Assembly: GCF_000661955.1 (NCBI RefSeq)
Contig: NZ_CP007597.1
Span: forward strand, 124,001-188,000
Source: Stenotrophomonas rhizophila
GTDB taxonomy: Bacteria; Pseudomonadota; Gammaproteobacteria; Xanthomonadales; Xanthomonadaceae
Length of the DNA stretch: 64,000 bases
Direction: 5' to 3'
In this document: positions 1 to 9,663 of the stretch, one piece after another
Numbering within the stretch: position 1 is the stretch's first letter
Layout of the letters: each line of letters starts with the position of its first letter
The notes under the pieces: generated by a model
Told to the model about the DNA's origin: nothing
Databases searched by the model: none
The model's input: only the letters and a program-made list of their open reading frames with translations
Translations under genes and position numbers: made by a program

Positions 1-812
<812 letters not shown>

Positions 813-1056
813 GGTCATTCATTCCATTGCGTGGCGGTGCCAGATAATCTCGGGACACGGCCAGGCAGCGCCGGGTTAAACCGGCACGCATAATAAAAAA
901 GACATCATCTCCCGCTGCCCGTGCCCCACACCTGGGCACAGCGCTTTCGCGCCTCGTGGCAACACGTCCGTGTGGTCAGGCAGTCCTTGCCCGGGTGTGG
1001 ACGATGGAAGATCACGCCATGTGATCGGAAGGTGGGGCGACGCCAACGCAAACGAA

Positions 1057-1087
1057 AACGCCCCCGGATGCAGCATCCGAGGGCGTT
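1057..1087 (-). terminator. Strong intrinsic terminator, minus strand
   Basis: Stem with 7 outer pairs (AACGCCC/GGGCGTT), one C-A mismatch, and 7 inner pairs (CGGATGC/GCATCCG). Read on the minus strand it is followed by TTTTCGTTT, a classic U-tract; read on the plus strand no T-run follows. The only candidate upstream gene on that strand is the 34-codon frame at 1130-1234. Confidence 0.8.
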
Positions 1088-1096
1088 GGCGTGCCT

Positions 1097-1119
1097 CGGA
1101 GATCGGTGACCGATCTCCG
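1097..1119. repeat. Perfect 23-bp palindrome
   Basis: CGGAGATCGGT-g-ACCGATCTCCG, 11-bp arms with one central base, between the putative 34-codon frame and the terminator at 1057-1087. It could be a second RNA hairpin or a protein-binding dyad. It does not carry the GTAG head of the common repeat family in this window. Confidence 0.7.
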
Positions 1120-1129
1120 TGCGGGAAGA

Positions 1130-1234
1130 TCAGTCGATGGTCAGCGCGTCGGCCTTGCCCGCAACGTCGCACGGACGCAGCGCAGTTGTTGCGCGGTGCA
1201 GTCGCTTGGCGATGGCGGAGAAACGAAGGGACAT
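1130..1234 (-). CDS. Possible 34-aa small protein
   Basis: ATG at 1234 to TGA at 1130; begins MSLRFSAIAKRLHRATTALR and ends KADALTID. The N-terminal half is basic and amphipathic-looking, the end acidic. It is the only open frame that sits properly inside the minus-strand unit closed by the terminator at 1057-1087. No convincing Shine-Dalgarno sequence precedes it, so the unit could instead be a non-coding RNA. A GGGA-N5-TCCC dyad lies upstream at 1294-1308. I do not recognise the protein; function unknown. Confidence 0.35.
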   Translation of the reverse strand: MSLRFSAIAKRLHRATTALRPCDVAGKADALTID

Positions 1235-1449
1235 GACGGGCTCGGTTGGGTGGAAGGGTGCCGCAGGCTGCGGCGATGGGCGCGAACATTACCCGGGATT
1301 GTTTCCCGCTGCAAGCGGACTATGTAATCCCCACATTATGTCGGCCGAACGCGACGACCGCCGTTGCATCGCAACCGTGCACCACGGCATGACGTAAACG
1401 ACGCAGCCGCCTCGCGGCGGCTGCGTGTGCGACACGTGGGCGGCCGGGC

Positions 1450-2409
1450 TCAGCCCTGTTCGGCGCTGGCCGCATCCAGCTGCGCCACATCCTCGGCCGA
1501 CAGCGCCACCTGCGCGGCCGCCAGCACATCCTTCAACTGCGCGACGCTGGTGGCGCTGACGATTGGCGCGGTAATGCCGGGCCGCGCGATCAGCCATGCC
1601 AACGCCACCTGCGAGGCACTGGCACCGTGCGTGGCGGCGATGTCGTCCAGCGCGGTCAGGATGCGCTTGCCGCGCGGATTGAGGTACTTGTCCACCACGC
1701 GCTTGCCGCGCGCGCTGCTCTTGCCCGCATCGGCGGCACTGCGGTACTTGCCGCTCAGGAAGCCACTGGCCAGCGAGTAGTAGCTGATCACGCCGATGCC
1801 CTGGTCGCGCACCAGCGGTTCCAGTTCTGCCTCGTAGCCGGCGCGGTCGTACAGGTTGTACTCGGGCTGCAACGTTTCATAGCGCGGCAGCGCATAGTCG
1901 GCCGACACCGCAAGCGCATCGCGCAGGCGGCTGGCGTTGTAGTTGGACGCACCGATGGCGCGCACCTTGCCCTGTTCGATCAGGCGGCCGAACGCGGCCA
2001 GGGTGGTTTCCAGCGGCGTGGATTCGTCGTCTTCGTGGGCCTGGTACAGATCGATCACATCGGTCTGCAGGCGGCGCAGCGAATCTTCCACCGCCGCGGC
2101 GATGTTGTCGGCCGACAGGCCCGGGCGCTCGGCCCACTTGGCGACCTTGGTGGCCAGCACCACCTTGTCGCGCTTGCCACTGTGCTTGAACCAGCGGCCC
2201 AGGATGGTCTCCGATTCGCCGCCGCTGTTGCCCGGCACCCAGGCCGAATACGCGTCGGCGGTATCCACCAGGTTGAAGCCGGCGTCGACGAAGGCATCCA
2301 GCAGCGCGAACGAGGTCTTCTCGTCGGCGCTCCAGCCGAAGACGTTGCCGCCGAAGGCAATGGGTTGCACAGTCAGGCCGGAGCGGCCGAGTTCGCGCGA
2401 TGCAGTCAT
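1450..2409 (-). CDS. Aldo/keto reductase
   Basis: NADPH-dependent oxidoreductase of the AKR superfamily, 319 aa, cytosolic (beta/alpha)8 barrel; substrate not predictable. The catalytic tetrad is visible as Asp49 and Tyr54 (LVDTADAY), Lys88 (LATKVAKW) and His125 (LYQAHEDD). The C-terminal cofactor region carries SATSVAQL. Start chosen at the ATG preceded by AGGAG 10-12 bases upstream. It is divergent from the secreted methyltransferase-like gene at 2584. The overall pattern resembles YajO-type bacterial AKRs rather than the small AKR5 enzymes. Confidence 0.9.
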   Translation of the reverse strand: MTASRELGRSGLTVQPIAFGGNVFGWSADEKTSFALLDAFVDAGFNLVDTADAYSAWVPGNSGGESETILGRWFKHSGKRDKVVLATKVAKWAERPGLSADNIAAAVEDSLRRLQTDVIDLYQAHEDDESTPLETTLAAFGRLIEQGKVRAIGASNYNASRLRDALAVSADYALPRYETLQPEYNLYDRAGYEAELEPLVRDQGIGVISYYSLASGFLSGKYRSAADAGKSSARGKRVVDKYLNPRGKRILTALDDIAATHGASASQVALAWLIARPGITAPIVSATSVAQLKDVLAAAQVALSAEDVAQLDAASAEQG

Positions 2410-2583
2410 GGGAGAGGTGCTCCTGTGGAAATCCAATGCATCAGCATAGTTCCGCGGCCATGACAGCGCTGCGGCGGCTGCCACAAAACAGTGTTCCGCC
2501 GTGCTGCATCGCACTAACGTTTTGTGAACACCTTGGGCATCGCGGCTGCTAGTCTCGCCGCATCCCGCCACTGGAAGACGCCG

Positions 2584-3438
2584 ATGAAAACCCGTTCGCT
2601 GACCACTGCCTGCCTGTTCACCTTGTCCACGCTGCTGCTGTCCGCCCCGGCCCTGGCGACCAAGCCGGCCGGCCCCAACGCACAGATCGCGATCACCCCG
2701 GCGGTGCAGACGGCGGTGCAGGGCACCTGGCGCGACCCGGCCAACGTCAAGCGCGATGCGTGGCGGCATCCGGCGCAGACGCTGTCGTTCTTCGGCGTGG
2801 CACCGGGCAAGACCGTCATCGAGATCACCCCGGGCGGCGGCTGGTACGCGGAAATCCTGGGCCCGCTGCTGCACGAAAAGGGCACCTATGTCGCGGCGGT
2901 GGTCGACCCGATGGCGGTGCCCGAAGGTCGCGGCCGTGACTACCAGCAGCGCAGCCGCGACGGCCTGGACAAGAAGTTCGCCGCCAATGCCGCGCTGTAT
3001 GGCAAGAGCAAGGTCGTGGCCTACAACCCGACCGCGCCGCAGTTCGGTGCGGACAACTCGGCCGACGTCGTGCTGACCTTCCGCAACGTGCACAACTGGC
3101 GCAGCGCCAACCAGGCCGAGGGCATGTTCACCGGCTTCTACAAGGTGCTCAAGCCCGGTGGCGTGCTGGGCGTGGTGGAGCACCGTGCCAAGGCCGATGT
3201 GCCGGCCGACGACAAGAGCGGCTACGTGGGCCAGAAGCAGGTGATCGCAATGGCCGAGGCGGCGGGCTTCAAACTGGCCGGCAGCAGCGAAATCAACGCC
3301 AACCCGCGCGACACCAAGGACCACCCGAACGGGGTGTGGACCCTGCCGCCGACCAACCAGCACGACAAGGCCGACGATGCGAAGTACCAGGCCATCGGTG
3401 AGAGCGACCGCATGACCCTGCGCTTCGTGAAGCCCTGA
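2584..3438 (+). CDS. Secreted class I SAM methyltransferase-like protein
   Basis: 284 aa with a cleavable signal peptide (MKTRSLTTACLFTLST..., likely cleavage after APALA near residue 25). A Rossmann-type SAM loop is visible at about 77-92 (VIEITPGGGWYAEIL), followed by DVVLTFRNVHNW and a GGVLGVVEH strand, typical of the COG4798 'predicted methyltransferase' group. A methyltransferase fold outside the cytoplasm is odd because SAM is cytosolic; these proteins may have another function. Start at 2584 is set by GGAAG upstream and by the signal peptide; the frame extends further upstream without a better start. Precedes rluE by about 85 bases. Confidence 0.8.
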   Translation: MKTRSLTTACLFTLSTLLLSAPALATKPAGPNAQIAITPAVQTAVQGTWRDPANVKRDAWRHPAQTLSFFGVAPGKTVIEITPGGGWYAEILGPLLHEKGTYVAAVVDPMAVPEGRGRDYQQRSRDGLDKKFAANAALYGKSKVVAYNPTAPQFGADNSADVVLTFRNVHNWRSANQAEGMFTGFYKVLKPGGVLGVVEHRAKADVPADDKSGYVGQKQVIAMAEAAGFKLAGSSEINANPRDTKDHPNGVWTLPPTNQHDKADDAKYQAIGESDRMTLRFVKP

Positions 3439-3522
3439 CCCGCAGCGCCCGCTGCCGGTAGGCCTGCATCACAGACGAGCGGGGGATGGGACAATGGCCC
3501 GTCCCCCGCTGTTGTTTCCGCC

Positions 3523-4062
3523 ATGCTGATCGCCTTCAATAAACCCTTCAACGTGCTGTGCCAGTTCACCGACCGCAGCCAGCCGCCGCGCGCGACCCTG
3601 GCCGGCTTCGGGCTGCCGCCGGCGGTGTATGCGGCCGGGCGGCTGGACTACGACAGCGAGGGCCTGCTGCTGCTCACCGACGACGGTGGCCTGGCGCACA
3701 CCCTCACCGATCCGCGCCACAAGGCCGACAAGACCTACTGGGTGCAGGTGGAAGGCACGCCCAGCGACGCGCAGCTGCAGGCCCTGCGTGACGGCGTGCA
3801 GCTCAATGACGGCCCGACCCTGCCGGCGAAGATCGAACGCCTCGACCCCGCCCCCGCGCTGTGGGTGCGGGATCCACCGGTGCGCTTCCGCAAGACCGTG
3901 CCTGACAGCTGGCTGGCCGTCACCCTGCGCGAAGGCCGCAACCGCCAGGTACGGCGGATGACCGCGGCCGTGGGGCTACCGACCTTGCGCCTGGTGCGCG
4001 CCTCCATGGGCCCGCACGCGCTGGGCGACCTGCAACCGGGCCAGTGGCGCCAGATCGGATAA
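3523..4062 (+). CDS. rluE: RluE-type 23S rRNA pseudouridine synthase
   Basis: RsuA/RluB/E/F family enzyme; E. coli RluE makes pseudouridine 2457 in 23S rRNA. 179 aa, without an S4 domain, which is characteristic of RluE within the family. The N-terminus [13 protein letters not shown] and the catalytic motif [14 protein letters not shown] (Asp42) are present, as is the [10 protein letters not shown] motif near residue 138. It is followed by a GTAG palindrome and then a bidirectional terminator. Confidence 0.88.
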   Translation: MLIAFNKPFNVLCQFTDRSQPPRATLAGFGLPPAVYAAGRLDYDSEGLLLLTDDGGLAHTLTDPRHKADKTYWVQVEGTPSDAQLQALRDGVQLNDGPTLPAKIERLDPAPALWVRDPPVRFRKTVPDSWLAVTLREGRNRQVRRMTAAVGLPTLRLVRASMGPHALGDLQPGQWRQIG

Positions 4063-4070
4063 CACCGCCG

Positions 4071-4095
4071 GTAGGTACCAACCGTTGGTTGGTAC
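4071..4095 (+). repeat. GTAG palindrome (SMAG-type REP)
   Basis: GTAG followed by GTACCAACC-gtt-GGTTGGTAC. It lies just after rluE, at a convergent junction, immediately before the terminator at 4109-4128. Confidence 0.85.
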
Positions 4096-4108
4096 GTACA
4101 AAAAAAAA

Positions 4109-4128
4109 CCGCCGGACAACGCCGGCGG
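4109..4128. terminator. Bidirectional terminator between rluE and the 129-aa gene
   Basis: CCGCCGG-acaacg-CCGGCGG, 7-bp GC stem, with nine A on the left (a U-tract for the minus strand) and CTTTCG on the right. It serves mainly the minus-strand gene at 4162-4551. Confidence 0.8.
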
Positions 4129-4161
4129 CTTTCGATACACACGCGCTGACGCGTCAGCAGA

Positions 4162-4551
4162 TCAGGCGTCGCTGCCGATATCGCTGTGCTCATCGACCAC
4201 GGTGCTGGTGCGGCGGTTGCGGGCGCTGATGCGCTGCGCCTGGCCGTCCACCACGCCGCCGTTGGCAAGCTTCTTCTTCTGCTGCTTGCGGTACAGCGCG
4301 TAGCCCAGCAGGCCCACGCCCACCGCAGCGGCGGCGATGGTGACGGCCGGATTGCGGCGGACCACCTTCGCGGCGACCTTGCTGCCGGTCTTCACCGCGC
4401 CCAGTGCGGCACCCGTCTTGATCCAGTCCGTAGCCTGCGGGCCAAGGTGACGCAGGCTGCCACCGGCATGCTTGAGGCCGTCGCCAGCGCTGCTTGCCAG
4501 GTCCAGGGCGCGCTCAAGGGCGCGGTCGGTAATCACAGTCAGTCTGCTCAT
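4162..4551 (-). CDS. Small membrane protein of unknown function
   Basis: 129 aa. A probable amphipathic N-terminal half (residues 1-65, with DRALERALDLASSAGDGL) precedes one hydrophobic segment at about 69-88 (PAVTIAAAAVGVGLLGYALY). A very basic stretch RKQQKKK and a polar tail with two Asp near the end follow. The architecture resembles small inner-membrane proteins of the ElaB/YqjD type, but I see no diagnostic motif. GGAACC upstream supports the ATG at 4551. Monocistronic, closed by the terminator at 4109-4128. Confidence 0.75.
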   Translation of the reverse strand: MSRLTVITDRALERALDLASSAGDGLKHAGGSLRHLGPQATDWIKTGAALGAVKTGSKVAAKVVRRNPAVTIAAAAVGVGLLGYALYRKQQKKKLANGGVVDGQAQRISARNRRTSTVVDEHSDIGSDA

Positions 4552-4713
4552 GGGGGTTCCTTTGCCTCGGTTCTGATCCAGTGTGGCGCGCGGGCCGTGT
4601 AGGGCGTGTTAGCCACCTGCCACGGCCGGATCACGACTGTAGCCGCTTGCCCGGGCCGGTGCAGTGCGGCGCGATGACGCGGTCAGCCGGCAGCCATGAA
4701 TGCGACAGCCGCG

Positions 4714-7218
4714 TCACGTCCCGCGTGGCTTGGCCCGGTGCGTGGCGGTCGCCGTCCACGGATCGTCCGGCCACGGGTGCCGGGGATAGCGGCCCTTCAT
4801 TTCCTTTTTGACCTCGGCGTAGGTGTTGGCCCAGAAGTTGCGCAGGTCCTGGGTGACCTGCAGGGGGCGGCCGCCGGGCGAGAGCAGGTGCAGGGTGAGC
4901 GGCACGCGGCCATCGGCGATGCGCGGGGTGTCGGCCAGGCCGAACAGCTCCTGCAGTTTCACCGCCAGCACCGGTCCCTGCGGGGTGATGCCATCGGCGT
5001 CCACCGCGTAGTGGATCGGCCGCTCCATGCCCGACGGCACCGCCATGCGCACTGGCGCGTGCCGGTCGATCACCTGGCGCTGGGCCCACGGCAGCGGCGA
5101 TTTCAGGGCCTCGCCCAGACTGGCTTCGTCCAGCGCATCCAGCCGCGTCTTGCCGGTGAAGGCCGGCGTCAGCCACTGTGGCAGGGTCGCCATCAGCGCG
5201 GTATCGGATACGTCCGGCAGCTCCAGCTCGGGCATCCACGCACGCAGCGCCAGCGTCCGTGCCTGCCATTGGCGCAGGCCCTCGGTCCACGGCAGCGCGT
5301 CGATACCCAGTTCGGCCACGGCCTCGGTCAGCGCCTGCGCGGCATGCGCCGGATCCACGCGCCCGGCCGACCGGCTGTCCAGCACGATGCGGTCGAAACG
5401 GGTTTCGCGGCGCGCCACCAGCGCACGCTTGTCGCCGTCCCAGCGCACCACGTCCTGCTGGGTGAAGCGGGCGGGGAAGTCGCGGCGCAGCCGGTTCTCA
5501 TCGACCGGCGCGGCGCGCAGCAGCAACGCGTCGCGCGCCTCATAGCGCAGTTCCACCGCCACCAGCCACGGCTCGCCACGCAGATCGCTCGGATCGAACA
5601 GGCGCGCACTGCGCCCGTTGGCCAGCAGGTAGCGCAGCGGATCGGTGGGGTGGCGCGCGGCGATCCGGTCGGGGAAGGCGTGGGCCAGCAGGTCGCCGAG
5701 CTGGTGTGCCTCCACCGACGTGGGCGGCGCGGCGTCGCAGCGCAGGCGTCGCCGCCACTGCTTGCTGGCGGCATCGATGGTGGCCAGCCCACCGCGGTTG
5801 GCATCGTGCGGCGCGCGGCCGTGGCGGAACGCCGCCAACGCGCGCCATCGCGCGGCCAGTGCATCACCGCCCTGGCGCAGCGGGTCGCGTGCCTCCACCA
5901 GCGCGGCCAGATCGCACGCCAGCGCCTGCTCGCTGCCGCCGGTGGCGGCCAGCAGCATCGCCGCCAGCCGCGGGTGCGTGCCCAGGGTAAGCATGCGGCG
6001 CCCCAGCGCGGTCAGCCCGCCGCTGTCGCTCATCGCACCCAGCCGCTGCAGCAGCTCGCGCGCGGCGGCCAGTGCGCCCACCGGCGGCGGGTCGACGAAG
6101 CGCAGGTCATCGCTGCCCCACGCGGCCAGCTCCAACGCCAGCGACGTCAATTCCACCTGCGCGATCTCCGGCCGGCGCTGTGCCTCCAGCCGCTGCGACT
6201 GCGGCCACAGCCGCCATGCCCAGCCCTCGGCCACACGCCCGGCACGCCCGGCGCGCTGGTCGGCCGACGCCTGCGCGATGCTCACCACGTCCAGCCGTGC
6301 GAAGCCGCTGTTGGGGTCGTAGCGCGGCTCGCGCGCCAGCCCGGCATCGATCACCACGCGCACCCCTGGCAACGTGACCGAGGATTCGGCCACGTTGGTG
6401 GCCAGCACCACGCGGCGCTGGCCCTGCGGGTCGGGTTGCAGCACCCGCGACTGCTGTTCCACCGGCAGTTCGCCGTGCAGCGGCAGCACCTGCACCGTGG
6501 CCGGTAGCGCCTGCTCCAGCGCGGCCTGGGTGCGCGCGATCTCGCGTTGGCCCGGCAGGAACACCAGGACATCACCGGGATGCTCGGCCAGTGCCTGTTC
6601 CACCGCGCGCCGCGCCTGGGCCTCCAGCGATTCCTCGCGACGGGCGGGGAAATGGCTGATCGCCACCGGGAAGCTGCGGCCCGCGCTGCTCAATCGCGGT
6701 GCATCCAGGAACTGCGCCAGGCGCTCGCCATCCAGCGTGGCCGACATCACCACGATGCGCAGGTCCTCGCGCAGCTGCGCCTGCACGTCCAGCGCCAGTG
6801 CCAGGCCGAGGTCGGCGGCCAGGTGGCGTTCGTGGAATTCATCGAACAGCAGCGCGCCCACGCCGTCGAGCATCGGGTCGTCCTGCAGCATCCGGGTCAG
6901 GATGCCTTCGGTGACCACTTCGACGCGGGTGCGGGCCGACACCTTGTTCTCGAAACGGATGCGGTAGCCGACGGTGTCGCCCACCTCCTCGCCCAGTTGT
7001 CGCGCCATGAACTGCGCGGCGCTGCGCGCGGCCACCCGGCGGGGCTCCAGCATGATGATCCTGCGGCCTTGCAGCCACGGCGCGTCGAGCAGGGCCAACG
7101 GCACCTGGGTGGTCTTGCCGGCGCCGGGTGGCGCTTCCAGCACCAGGCGCGCGTGTGCGGCCAGGTGGTCCAGAATCTGCGGCAGCAGTGGGGAGATGGG
7201 GAAGCGCGAGGAGTTCAT
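4714..7218 (-). CDS. hrpB: ATP-dependent helicase HrpB
   Basis: DEAH/RHA-type superfamily 2 helicase, 834 aa, slightly longer than E. coli HrpB; its cellular substrate is poorly known. Walker A PPGAGKTT at 30-37, DEFH box at 125-128, SAT at 158-160, and the helicase C motif VIDAGLAREPRYDP with QRAGRAGR near 330-345. The HrpB-specific C-terminal region continues to the end (SPGGRPLQVTQDL). Start at the ATG just before SRFPISPLLP. Divergent from the WG-repeat gene at 7307 across about 90 bases. Confidence 0.95.
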   Translation of the reverse strand: MNSSRFPISPLLPQILDHLAAHARLVLEAPPGAGKTTQVPLALLDAPWLQGRRIIMLEPRRVAARSAAQFMARQLGEEVGDTVGYRIRFENKVSARTRVEVVTEGILTRMLQDDPMLDGVGALLFDEFHERHLAADLGLALALDVQAQLREDLRIVVMSATLDGERLAQFLDAPRLSSAGRSFPVAISHFPARREESLEAQARRAVEQALAEHPGDVLVFLPGQREIARTQAALEQALPATVQVLPLHGELPVEQQSRVLQPDPQGQRRVVLATNVAESSVTLPGVRVVIDAGLAREPRYDPNSGFARLDVVSIAQASADQRAGRAGRVAEGWAWRLWPQSQRLEAQRRPEIAQVELTSLALELAAWGSDDLRFVDPPPVGALAAARELLQRLGAMSDSGGLTALGRRMLTLGTHPRLAAMLLAATGGSEQALACDLAALVEARDPLRQGGDALAARWRALAAFRHGRAPHDANRGGLATIDAASKQWRRRLRCDAAPPTSVEAHQLGDLLAHAFPDRIAARHPTDPLRYLLANGRSARLFDPSDLRGEPWLVAVELRYEARDALLLRAAPVDENRLRRDFPARFTQQDVVRWDGDKRALVARRETRFDRIVLDSRSAGRVDPAHAAQALTEAVAELGIDALPWTEGLRQWQARTLALRAWMPELELPDVSDTALMATLPQWLTPAFTGKTRLDALDEASLGEALKSPLPWAQRQVIDRHAPVRMAVPSGMERPIHYAVDADGITPQGPVLAVKLQELFGLADTPRIADGRVPLTLHLLSPGGRPLQVTQDLRNFWANTYAEVKKEMKGRYPRHPWPDDPWTATATHRAKPRGT

Positions 7219-7306
7219 CGGGTAAGGATACGGGCTCGCTGGCAGGGATGTTTGGCAGGCGTGGGCAGCTGTGCTCTCATGCGCGCACTGTTTTCAGGGA
7301 TGCCAC

Positions 7307-8746
7307 ATGTCACCGTTCACCCGCGCCATCGTCGCCGCACTGACGCTGTTCGCCGCCATTGCCAGTGCCCACGCGGATGCACCTGCCCGCACCGCCGCGC
7401 CCGCGCCGTGGTCGGCCGGTTTCACGCTGGAAAAGAACGGCGAAACACTGCAGGTGCTGGATGCCCAGGGCCATGTGGTTGTGGGTGGGCTGGAGGGTTT
7501 CTTCCCCAATGCGCGCTACGCCCTGCTGCTGCGCCAGTCGCAGTGGGGGGTGCTGCGTGCGGACGGACATATCCTGCTGGCACCCGAATACGCCCGCGTG
7601 GAGCATCTGCCCGAATCACAGTTGTTCGAGGTATGCCGCGACGCCAATGAGCGCTGCGGTCTGGTCGATATGGATGGGCGCATCGTGGTGCCGATGGACA
7701 ACGCGCGTATCACCGGCGTATGGGTGACCCAGACGCCGTGGGTGGTCGAACGGGACGGCCGCAGCGGCGCGTTCGACCCGGCCACGCGTCGCTGGGTGGT
7801 ACCGCAGGCGCAGGCCGAGATCCGTGTGGGCGCGGGCATGCTGATGGTCAAGCGCGAGCCCGATAGCCCGTGGCAGGTGCTGGATCGGCGGGGCGCGGCC
7901 ATTGCCGGCATCCCGCCCGCCAGCGATTGGCAGGTGTGGGAGGAGGGCATGCGTATCATGGGTGCGCAGGGCATGTTCGATGCCACTGGCAAAGCATGGG
8001 TGCCGGCTGGCCGCTACGACGCCATCGCGCCCCAGGGCGACACCGCCGTGGTAAGCACCCGCACGGGTCAGGGCCTGATAAACGCGCAGGGCAGGCAGGT
8101 GCTGCCGCCGCGATTCCTGCTGATCGAGCCGTTGGAAAGTGCCCACCTGGGTTGGAAGCGGTTCGTGGAAGGCGAGCACTGGGACGCGCGCCGCGTGGGT
8201 GTGGTGGACGCGCAGGGCCTTGTCATCCTCCCTGCGCGGTGGGACGGCATCACACTGGACCTGGCCGACACCGCGCGTGGCCGGCGCAACCAGCTCATCT
8301 TCCAGGTGGAACGTGATGAACGGCTCGGGGTGCTGGACGCTGCAGGCAACACCTTGTTCCCGCCCCGGTTCGACAGCGCCAGCATGATCGCCTACGGCAG
8401 CGTCATGTATCTGGTGTCGGAAGACGGCAGGCAGGGGCTGTGCAACTTCGCCAGCGGCCACTGTCCGATTCCAGTGCAGTTTGAACGGATCCAACAGGTG
8501 GACGACAGCGAGGCAGGACAGTCGCTGTTCGTGGTAACTCAAGACACCCGCTCGGCCCTGTATACCGAGCAGGGCCAGGTGGTGATGCCCCTGCAGCCGG
8601 GCCTGATCGCGCTGTCCACGGCCAGTGATGACCTGCACGTGCTTGAGGTCACCCTCACCCAGGGCAGTGAACAGCGCACGCTCCGCCTGCAGATGCTGGC
8701 GGGCGTGTGGCAGGTGCAAGCGCCCGGCCACGCGCCGGCGCAGTAG
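7307..8746 (+). CDS. Secreted WG-repeat protein
   Basis: 479 aa with a signal peptide (MSPFTRAIVAALTLFAAIAS, cleavage near AHA). At least six repeats of the WG/KWG type follow, each a beta-hairpin pattern 'GLV/I-D-x-x-G-x-hh-P': for example GVLRADGHILLAPEY, GLVDMDGRIVVPMDN, GLINAQGRQVLPPRF, GVVDAQGLVILPARW and GVLDAAGNTLFPPRF. WG proteins are thought to be binding scaffolds; no enzymatic role is evident. The start at 7307 is chosen for the signal peptide; an upstream ATG would add 12 residues. Its TAG stop is part of a degenerate GTAG...CTAC inverted pair (8743-8783). Confidence 0.85.
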   Translation: MSPFTRAIVAALTLFAAIASAHADAPARTAAPAPWSAGFTLEKNGETLQVLDAQGHVVVGGLEGFFPNARYALLLRQSQWGVLRADGHILLAPEYARVEHLPESQLFEVCRDANERCGLVDMDGRIVVPMDNARITGVWVTQTPWVVERDGRSGAFDPATRRWVVPQAQAEIRVGAGMLMVKREPDSPWQVLDRRGAAIAGIPPASDWQVWEEGMRIMGAQGMFDATGKAWVPAGRYDAIAPQGDTAVVSTRTGQGLINAQGRQVLPPRFLLIEPLESAHLGWKRFVEGEHWDARRVGVVDAQGLVILPARWDGITLDLADTARGRRNQLIFQVERDERLGVLDAAGNTLFPPRFDSASMIAYGSVMYLVSEDGRQGLCNFASGHCPIPVQFERIQQVDDSEAGQSLFVVTQDTRSALYTEQGQVVMPLQPGLIALSTASDDLHVLEVTLTQGSEQRTLRLQMLAGVWQVQAPGHAPAQ

Positions 8747-8815
8747 CCCCCGGGCCACGGGTGCCTGCCGGACCGCGGGCTACAATGGCCGGGTTACCTG
8801 CCTTGTAGCTCCCCC

Positions 8816-9631
8816 ATGCAACTGATCGATATCGGCGCCAACCTCACCCACGACTCCTTCGACCGCGACCGCGACGCCGTGCTGGCGCGTGCCCGCGAGG
8901 CGGGGGTGGCACAGATGATCATCACCGGCGCCAGCCGCGAGCATTCGCCGATGGCGCTGGCGCTGGCGCGCCAGCATCCCGGCTTCCTGTATGCCACCGC
9001 CGGCGTGCACCCGCACCACGCGGTGGAATACACCGACGAATGCGATGCGGACATGCGCGCGCTGCATGCGCATGCCGAAGTGGTGGCGGTGGGCGAGTGC
9101 GGGCTGGACTACTTCCGTGACTTCGCCCCGCGCCCGGCCCAGCACCGCGCCTTCGAGCGCCAGCTGCAGCTGGCGGCCGACATAGTGGCTGCCGATGGCG
9201 CGCGCAAGCCGCTGTTCCTGCACCAGCGCGATGCCCACGCCGATTTCATGGCGCAGATGAAGAACTTCGAGGGCCGACTGGGCGCGGCGGTGGTGCACTG
9301 CTTCACCGGCGAGCGCCAGGAGCTGTTCGACTACCTGGACCAGGACTGGTACATCGGCATCACCGGCTGGTTGTGCGACGAACGCCGTGGCGGCCACCTG
9401 CGCGAGCTGGTGAAGCACATCCCGGCCAACCGCCTGATGATCGAAACCGACGCGCCGTACCTGCTGCCGCGCTCGCTCAAGCCGATGCCCAAGGACCGCC
9501 GCAACGAGCCGATGTTCCTGTCGCACATCGTCGAGGAGCTGGCGCGCGATCGGGGCGAAGACGTGGAGACCACGGCCGCCAACGCGACGGCGGCCACGCG
9601 CGCGTTCTTCCGGTTGCCTGACGCGGCCTGA
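8816..9631 (+). CDS. tatD: TatD family metal-dependent DNase
   Basis: 271 aa amidohydrolase-fold nuclease. E. coli TatD is a 3'-5' exonuclease implicated in DNA repair. Metal-site motifs are present: IDIGANLTH at the N-terminus, AGVHPHH, GECGLDYFRD, HQRDAH, VVHCFTG and the C-terminal ETDAPYLLPR. The first residues (QLIDIGANLTHDSF) match TatD itself rather than the paralogues YcfH or YjjV. Transcribed with the upstream WG gene; converges on an SDR gene with a GTAG palindrome in between. Confidence 0.93.
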   Translation: MQLIDIGANLTHDSFDRDRDAVLARAREAGVAQMIITGASREHSPMALALARQHPGFLYATAGVHPHHAVEYTDECDADMRALHAHAEVVAVGECGLDYFRDFAPRPAQHRAFERQLQLAADIVAADGARKPLFLHQRDAHADFMAQMKNFEGRLGAAVVHCFTGERQELFDYLDQDWYIGITGWLCDERRGGHLRELVKHIPANRLMIETDAPYLLPRSLKPMPKDRRNEPMFLSHIVEELARDRGEDVETTAANATAATRAFFRLPDAA

Positions 9632-9638
9632 TACATCC

Positions 9639-9663
9639 CCCACGACCAACGGTCGTGGGCTAC
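9639..9663 (-). repeat. GTAG palindrome at tatD/SDR junction
   Basis: Minus-strand GTAG, then CCCACGACC-gtt-GGTCGTGGG. The TAG of this GTAG is the stop codon of the SDR gene (9660-9662). Confidence 0.85.

Noticed and set aside
816..842. Sigma-54-like TGGCAC-N5-CGCA sequence (minus strand) before rtcB
   Set aside because: E. coli rtcB is sigma-54 dependent, but here the motif lies only about 15 bases from the start codon and lacks the TTGC part, so it cannot drive the annotated start.
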